Below are positions 57,531-64,000 of a stretch of DNA of 64,000 bases, piece after piece. Every line of letters begins with the position of its first letter. Position 1 is the first letter of the stretch. This stretch comes from Catonia carolina. Taxonomy: Eukaryota; Arthropoda; Insecta; Hemiptera; Achilidae. Location of the stretch: the NCBI GenBank assembly GCA_035578175.1, contig JAQMRL010000041.1, positions 1,298,501-1,362,500 of the forward strand, read 5' to 3'. Below the pieces are notes generated by a model, which saw only the letters and a program-made list of their open reading frames with translations, was not told the DNA's origin and did no database searches. Position numbers and translations under genes: made by a program.

Positions 57531-58149
57531 TTAGGCCCGTTAAATTGTGTATATACTTTGTGTTAAATAATAAATAATATTGTAACTTATAAATACAAAT
57601 TCCAACCCTATTTTGTGATAGCATGGAAGCATGATGGCATGTAATAAAATTTAAACCGGTATTGTTACCATTTTTTCATCCTTGTTTTTTATTCAGCCTA
57701 TTAATTTTCCTTTAATTGTTGTATTAGTCGTCAATGTATAAATATTTTGCATTTTTGTAAACATTTTGTGTTTAATTTACATACTATTTACCTTATAATA
57801 AAGTAAGGGTTTTTATCTGTGTAAAATTTATTAACAAGTAGCCCTACTTACAAAGACTTAAGTACTATTGTTTGCACGTGTAATTTTTAATGATCGGTGT
57901 AAATTTTTGAACTTTTAATTTGATTTCATATCTGTCGTAATAAACATCTTATAAATATTTCAACTTCTTAAAATAAAAATTTTCAATAATTTTATTAAAA
58001 TTATAATTATGTTTTACGGTTTCCACGATTCATGGTTAAATTATCTTATGAATATAGTTATTATTTTTTAAGTTTAATTTGACAGTGAAAATATTTTTTT
58101 TTAAATAATCGTAAAGAAGGATTATGTATTTGTTTCTTTTTAATTTATT
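57355..58149. other. Intergenic with (TA)n tract
   Basis: A TA microsatellite at about 57498-57525; otherwise AT-rich, no gene. Confidence 0.5.
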
Positions 58150-58310
58150 TAAAGTCGCATTAACAGCATAGCTGTTAGCGACTACGGTGGGTAATGTTAC
58201 TGTAACGGTATTTTTTTTTACTTGTAATCATTTCCAGACCTTAGCCGGGAATTGAACCCGGGGCCTCCGCGTTGTAGGCTAAATCGCTACCACTACGCAA
58301 TGGAGGCGGC
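58150..58310 (-). mobile_element. tRNA-derived SINE, family S3
   Basis: Minus strand: GCCGCCTCCATTGCGTAGTG (A box), CCGGGTTCAATTCCCGG (B box), then a short body ending in CTACGGTGGGTAATG's complement and AGTCGC-type tail. The head could fold partly like a tRNA but the arms are imperfect. The paralogue at 63340 supports a SINE rather than a tRNA gene. Confidence 0.75.
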
Positions 58311-58552
58311 TTTTTTTATATTTTTATTATTTTCTGTTAGGCGTATATTACAACCGAGTTTTCAAGTGAAGTTATCGTAAAGTTTTTTCTTAATTTAAAC
58401 TTTATTTAATTTATCAATAGAAAAGTTGTACCATGTAGTTTATTACCGAAAAAGCACATAGTTTTTGTTAATTTTTGTTTCAAATACTTTTGAAAATAAA
58501 AATATGGTTTTATTTAGCCCAAGAAATTCAAAATTATTTATAATTTTTACAT

Positions 58553-59181
58553 CTATTTTTCAATAAATAAAACTTCTGGTCGATTCCATTGTAGTTTTTC
58601 CTCCTTTATTCCACTCATCCGGTGTTCTGGCGATATTTCGTGAAAGCCCTCCGTTAAAATCAGAAACTTTTTTATCATAATATCAAACACCTTAGTTTTA
58701 TAGTTAAGTGTATTAAAGATTTCTATCGTCAACCGTTTTTCATTAATTCTATACAGGTGTCTATAGAATTTTAGTTCTCGTTTTCTGATTAATTTCATTA
58801 GACAGAAAATGATTAATCTATTGTACAGTTTTCTCTTTCTCGAAACCTAAACTTTTCGTCTAGTATCTTTGGATAAACTATTTATTTTGAATGATCTTTC
58901 TATCAAAATTCATTTCTTCTTTTAGACTAGCCTTCGCGGTTATTCTAAGATACTTACTTGCGTACAGACGAACAGGTTTCATCACATTATTACAGTGTCT
59001 GATCTTAGCTTGTATTGAGATTGCTTTCATCCGATACAGGTTTGTGAGCTCTTCGGAGTGCAACGACCATCTTTTCTCGCCTGCTGTTGTCTGTTTTCTT
59101 TCCGTTTGTATAATGCCTTATCATAACCTGAATTTTGATAGAAATATTTTGTTGTTTCTTGAGAAATTATTATTTTTTTAA
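58553..59181 (-). pseudogene. Non-LTR reverse transcriptase C-terminal fragment
   Basis: Minus strand: LHSEELTNLYRMKAISIQAK, IRHCNNVMKPVRLYASKYL, ITAKASLKE, then after frameshifts ILDEKFRFRERENC and RELKFYRHLYRINEKRLT. Same LINE family as 28000-28600 and the same extent, both covering the C-terminal third. Several frameshifts and stops; inactive. Confidence 0.75.
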
Positions 59182-60927
59182 CGTCGTATGTATCTTAATT
59201 TCGAAAAAGATGCCAAATAATTAGTGTAGTTTCAATTAAAAAAATAAACCTACTAACAATTTTACTAAATATTAAACAGTACCTAATAAAGGTTATTTTT
59301 CTAGCAAGTATAATGTGTTAACAAATTGTTCTTTAAAAACTTTTATATTTATTTATATACAGAAAAATGTTCGATTGATATTTGTGTCGTTTTGTAACGG
59401 TAATTCTGTTCCTTTGATGACGATTTATAAAAGCTCAATAGGTTTCACGCTTTCGTTTGGGAAAATATTTAAGGATAGCCTATAGATTCTCCCTTTATTG
59501 TGATTATTTGTTTAGACATTATAAACCACTTTGAAATTTTATGCTTTCTAGAAGATCCTAATCAGCCTACTTTATCAAAATTTATTCATTCACTATATTT
59601 AATATTTTATTTTGTAGAAGCACTTAAACTCAGTAATTTAATTTTTTTTAATCCAATATGCATTAATTACCTTTCATTCCAATATTTTGAAGGCCTTCTG
59701 AGATTCTTTCAATAATTATAATTAAAAATATATATATATTTAGGACTTTGATTGTCTGGACATTACTCCGCGTCATTCGTCATTCAACATTAGTCCGCGT
59801 CTAGCTCTTTAGGCACACTTTTTAATTTATTGTAATTAAAATTTCTCACCTAAATATATTTAATTGCGAACGGGTTGAAATTTGGAAACGTAGGTTTTCT
59901 GAACTATCCCTGAGATATTTTTCACGTAATTAACCTTAAATCCTCAAAATTATAAGTATTTTATCCCGATCCAAAATAAAAACTCTTTTGTAAAAAACGA
60001 CTATAGAATTTAATAAAACCTCGTTTTTATTCTGTTACATAACATAGACTTCCTGTTTTAATCAAATTGTTCCAGTCAGTATCAAATTATAAAAAGCAGG
60101 CTATCAAATTACTTCATTTGAAGAGTTCATGAACATGGCCAATGTCGTAGCTAATAAGGGCTACTGAATTTTGATAGAGGGAAAGTACGTCTTGAATACG
60201 CCTACTCTATCTTATAACCTATAAAAAAATGTCCACTTAAATTCTTTTATGAGTTTGTTACCTAAATTATGGTTTATAAATTAGTTCCTTTAAAATTTTC
60301 GATATACATTTACCAATATACTAAAAAATATACTTAATAATAAAAATAAATATACTAAAATATCACATAAATTTTTTTTATAATTTTTAAAAGTATACTT
60401 ACACTTATACTTGGGTATACTAGGGTGTTTCCAATATTTAATAAAACGTTGATAAAAGTGAATTTCGTAATAACTGTTTCTCAAATTTGAAAAAAATTAG
60501 TAACATGGCATGTTCCAGCAATTTGTTATTCCAAGATTACAGAGTTGCAGATCTGTAGGTGCTTGGGAGGTTAAATAAATTAGAGTGAATCAGTCAGTGC
60601 TTTCGCTTTTATTTATACCAGTAGATGACAAAAACAATTATTTATATATTTGTAAAGGTAAGGTATTCTGCTCTGACACCTATTTCGGTGTCAACTCCAA
60701 CTGGACCGATCCTGGTTAGCTGTTTTTAAATAAATCCCTTCCACGTGCTGATCTGCTCTCACTTATCAGTTTTATTTCCAAATTTCCGATTATCGCGAAA
60801 AAAGTAAATGTACTTTGTAACTCGATTTTTGAAAGATTTACCTCACTGATACCGTGCTTAATCGCTATACCACCTTAATTTAGTTGTGGTGTTTTGCAGA
60901 AGTCTTCTTTGTTCCGGATAATTCATA
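59182..60927. other. Intergenic, no gene seen
   Basis: Very AT-rich. A GC-richer patch at 60670-60720 carries a small hairpin (GACACCTATTTCGGTGTC) with no known family. Confidence 0.4.
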
Positions 60928-61385
60928 CCATTTTGAAAAATCTGAAAATCTTCAGCTGTTCTTTTTACCCATGAAATTTCGTTTCTGTTTGTAGATTTTT
61001 AAGTGCTGCAGGTTTTGTATGGGTTTGTTTTATTTTCACTTGCCCTATATGAGTACATGGAGGGGGCAGTATTAATTTCATTTTGATTTTTAAAAATCGA
61101 ATATTCACCGGAAAATACACGTTTTCCGGCCCCATTAACCTTCTTTATTTCGAATGAAATTATACCGTTTTGAAAAATCTGAAAATGTTAAGCTTTTTTA
61201 CCCATTCAAAGTTTCTTTTCGGTTCTAGATTTTTAAGTGTTGGCTTTTTTATGGTTTTGTTCTCCTGTCACTTGCCTAATAAAGATATTATAGCCCAATA
61301 GGGGAAAGAGTAGGTATTAATTTCATGTCGATTTTTCGAAATCGAATTTTCACCGGAAATACATGTTTTCAAGCCCCATGAACCC
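60928..61385. repeat. Tandem duplication, unit about 225 bp, at H-element right end
   Basis: Two diverged units share CCRTTTTGAAAAATCTGAAAA, TAGATTTTTAAGTG, TCACTTGCCTAATA or TCACTTGCCCTATA, and the CACCGGAAA..TACA block. Each unit contains an H-element right-end piece (minus strand), the second continuing into the full element. Confidence 0.65.
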
Positions 61386-61413
61386 AAAAACATGTTTTTA
61401 GCGATTGATCGGT

Positions 61414-61452
<39 letters not shown>

Positions 61453-62385
61453 CGCGCGCGTGTGTGTGCTGTGTGTGTGTTGTGTTGTGTGTGTGTGTGC
61501 GTGGGTGCGCGCGCGCGCGTGTGTGCGTGTGTTTGTGTGTGTGTGTGTGTGTGCGTGTGTGTGCAAAATATCTCTAGAACTAAATATCGTACAAAGTTAA
61601 AACTTGGCACTTAATTAAGTACCACAAGCGGACCCAACATAAATATTTTCATCAAAATCGAACTGAAGAAGTACAGTAGTTTATTCGTGTGACTTCCCAC
61701 TTTTTTGTTATTTTCTCAAAAACGGATTCCACGATTTCTTTAAAATCGCATCATTAGAAGGCCTACTACATTTTTACGTTCTAAAACATAGGGTCAACAG
61801 CATGTGTGTTAAAATTCGTAGGGACTTGTGTTCTCGTTGTAAATCTATTTTAAAGATTGAAGCGTTAATATGCATTTTAGGGCAAATGCGTATTTAATTA
61901 AATTTGTAGGAAATTAGAACATCTACAACTTTTATGCCAACTATTTTTTCTACAGTACTTAGTTTAGCGTTAATTAGGGGTTTTCAGTATTTTTTGATTA
62001 AAATCCGTAAAAAATGGAATTTTTTAATACTGTGGCCTTAGTACCACATGCCTTTAACTAAACCCTTGAAAATTGATTAAAGTTAGCTATACTATAATAG
62101 CTATAATAGATAAAGTTAGATTAAAGTGGGCTTATAGAAAATTAAAAAATTACAAATTTTATTTCAAGAATTTCTCTGTATAAGTCTAGTTTAACATTGA
62201 TTCGCGATTTTCCAATTTTTAATTCATTTTGGGGTTAATTTTCATTTAGCGTCATTTCCTTATGATTAAAATTGGTTGTTTTTAATTTTACATTTTTTTA
62301 CTCATGATAAAACAGGAGTTAGAATGTTTCATTATATACATTGGCAAGAAAAATTCATGTGATTGTTTTACACCAATGTTTTTTT
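61267..62385 (-). mobile_element. H-element, near full length
   Basis: Minus-strand copy from TCACTTGCCTAATAAAG to TGTGATTGTTTTACACCAAT, with the family blocks in order. The microsatellite is at 61411-61563. Confidence 0.7.
61411..61563. repeat. TG/CG compound microsatellite
   Basis: Alternating TG tracts with two CG blocks (61444-61460 and 61508-61519), at the same site as the microsatellite in other H-elements. Cys-Val and Thr-His open frames are artefacts. Confidence 0.9.
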
Positions 62386-62389
62386 TTAA

Positions 62390-63326
62390 ATTTACGAGTA
62401 CCGTATTCTGCGATAAGTTATAAAAAATATTTCCTTAATTTCAAATTTCAATGTTAGATTTTTTTCTAACAGCGATCGCTCCCGAGTAAACTTTACTGGT
62501 GTAACCAACCCCTGTGATATTTTCAACGCCGATATTACTGAAGATAGCAGTAAGACGCGCGCAGTGCCGGCGCAATTTCTTGTTTCTACTGAAAGCTTTC
62601 AATAAATAATAATACAGATTGCTAATAACTGTCGGTAAGATATTTTTAATTAACTTGATCGATTGTTGATGAAATAATAAAATCTGGTTTAATAACTAAA
62701 TAAAAATAAAATCATTTAATGATTAAAATAACTTTAATAACAATACTAATAAATAAAACTTACTAATTGTATAGTGCATAGAAAAAATTTTTAAATTTCG
62801 TTCGATAAGCCTTTAGTGTTATCGTACTTAATAGGACGGCATTCATTTGATGAAACCGCATTTTAGAAATGTTTAACAAAAGTTTGAGTTCAGAAAACAA
62901 AAGTTTATTTTCATGCATAACACAAAACTTTCTTAGAATAACAAAACCAATTTAATTTATTTTCTAATTAAAAACTTTTGGTCTTTTGTTGCGGTTTTAT
63001 CGATTGTGTTTATTCAATCATTATAAAAATTACTTTTCACCAATCTTTTTGGAAACCTGTATCAAACTTTTAAATATTACAATAATTCCTACTTTCTGTC
63101 TCATTAACTCAATTCAATTATTACTGTCAACTTATTTACTATGCGCACTTGAGTTTCATACTTAATAAAAACTGAACCGTTCGCCCGCTTAAAGAAATTG
63201 ATTAATCGTATTTTCGATTATTTTATTCTCACTTTAGTGAAGGTAAAATTAAAATTGTATTATTTTTCAAGTTTTCCCGCGGACCGTGACTTTAATTGCT
63301 TGTAACTAAAAACCACCGAACTGCTG
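62390..63326. other. Intergenic, no gene seen
   Basis: AT-rich with a slightly GC-richer patch at 62470-62570; no recognised feature. Confidence 0.4.
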
Positions 63327-63339
63327 CGTTCAAAGTTTT

Positions 63340-63518
63340 TTTTAAATTAATTTATTTTAAGTCGCATAAACTGCTTGGCCATTAGCGACTACGGTGGAGT
63401 ATGTAATATTAACTGCTGGATTTGATACGTGAAAATTTCCAGACCCTGCCCGGGAATCGAACCCGGAACCTCCACATGACAGGCCAATGCACAAACCACC
63501 ACGCTACGGAGTCGGCCT
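63340..63518 (-). mobile_element. tRNA-derived SINE, family S3, with TSD
   Basis: Minus strand: GCCGACTCCGTAGCGTGGTG head, GGGTTCGATTCCCGGGCAG B box, short body, A-rich tail at the low-coordinate end. A perfect 13-bp duplication CGTTCAAAGTTTT flanks it at 63327-63339 and 63519-63531. Aligns with 58150-58310, including the TAGTCGCTAAYRGCYAWGC region. Confidence 0.85.
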
Positions 63519-63531
63519 CGTTCAAAGTTTT

Positions 63532-64000
63532 ACTTACGCTAGCTCATTATATTAAATAATTATCTGAAAAATTTCAGAATGGTATCAAAATGGTGATAAA
63601 GTTTTACTTGTGTGTTAGACAAAAGATGCCCTTCTGGTTCATTTCTATCTGAATACTGGCGTGTTATCGGTTTCTAATTGAATAGCCTTTATTTTCGAGG
63701 AGCTTGTAATTTTTACACTGAGATCTATAACAAAATAATATAATAAAAAATTGGCTATGCAGATGAACTAACTGTAGACTGGGAAAGATTTCTTCCTCTT
63801 AACTATCTATTTGTGGTACTGGGAGCAGCGTCAGTGATTATTAACATCTCCGGTTTAGTAGGGGAATAGAATCGATACACTGTGTTGGGATAGGGGAAAA
63901 CAGTACAAGTGGAGCAAGTCACGGCTTCAAGTTTTTTTAGATTGTAAAATAATAAACCAGTATATCAATGCTATACTGAGTTTATTGAATTTTGAGAGTA
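63532..64000. other. Intergenic, no gene seen
   Basis: AT-rich, no recognised feature to the end of the window. Confidence 0.4.

Noticed and set aside
58240..58312. A tRNA gene
   Set aside because: A and B boxes are present but the arms are imperfect, the element has a SINE body and a paralogue at 63340 with a TSD.
61369..61614. Open frames with Cys/Val/Ala/Arg or Thr/His alternation
   Set aside because: Artefacts of the TG/CG microsatellite in an H-element.

Overview
The window looks like nuclear DNA from an insect with a large, AT-rich, repeat-dense genome. The clues are eukaryotic transposons on both strands, three tRNA-headed SINE families with target-site duplications (TSDs), degenerate mariner, Tc1, hAT, pogo and non-LTR copies of insect type, and no bacterial operons. 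One SINE (head CACCGGGTTGGTCTAG) resembles elements I remember from hemipteran genomes, so Hemiptera is my best guess; this rests on memory only. I found no convincing conserved host protein-coding gene.

Layout. 0-7 kb: old repeats, one well preserved SINE (3248-3419) and a non-LTR tail. 7-10 kb: two facing copies of the commonest repeat (here 'H-element', about 0.9-1.1 kb), one carrying about 450 bp of TG repeat. 10-11 kb: reverse transcriptase remnant. 12-16 kb: a TA-flanked MITE, then a SINE split by a long palindromic foldback element, itself split by a Tc1/mariner DD41D element. 16-21 kb: a TTAA-flanked MITE and a three-level nest (mariner in a 390-bp repeat in an H-element). 24-26 kb: an H-element rearranged into a palindrome, followed by a dead mariner. 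28-33 kb: LINE tails, a deleted DDE transposon and MITEs. 35-36.5 kb: deleted hAT. 38-41 kb: tandem repeats and a pogo/Tigger remnant.

The one intact gene is at 42273-44006. It encodes a 577-residue DDE transposase and lies in a 2.6-kb element with GGGGAG terminal inverted repeats (TIRs). TTAA sits intact on one side and as TTA on the other. This fits a Kolobok/T2-type transposon, although its domain is usually labelled Mutator-like. At least three shorter non-autonomous elements (16010, 30098 and 45355) share its TTAA/GGGGAG ends and subterminal sequence, so the window may hold an active element and its dependents.

49-52 kb: a piggyBac-like TTAA MITE, two SINEs and a full-length H-element. 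54-55 kb: LINE ORF1 remnant. At 56.2-56.7 kb a GC-rich minus-strand unit has a TATA box and a perfect histone-type 3' stem-loop but no recognisable histone coding sequence; this is the most puzzling object here. 58-64 kb: a LINE tail, two minus-strand SINEs of a third family and a last H-element with TG/CG repeats.

Coordinates of degenerate repeats are approximate to about 10-20 bp. All family assignments were read by eye, without database searches.
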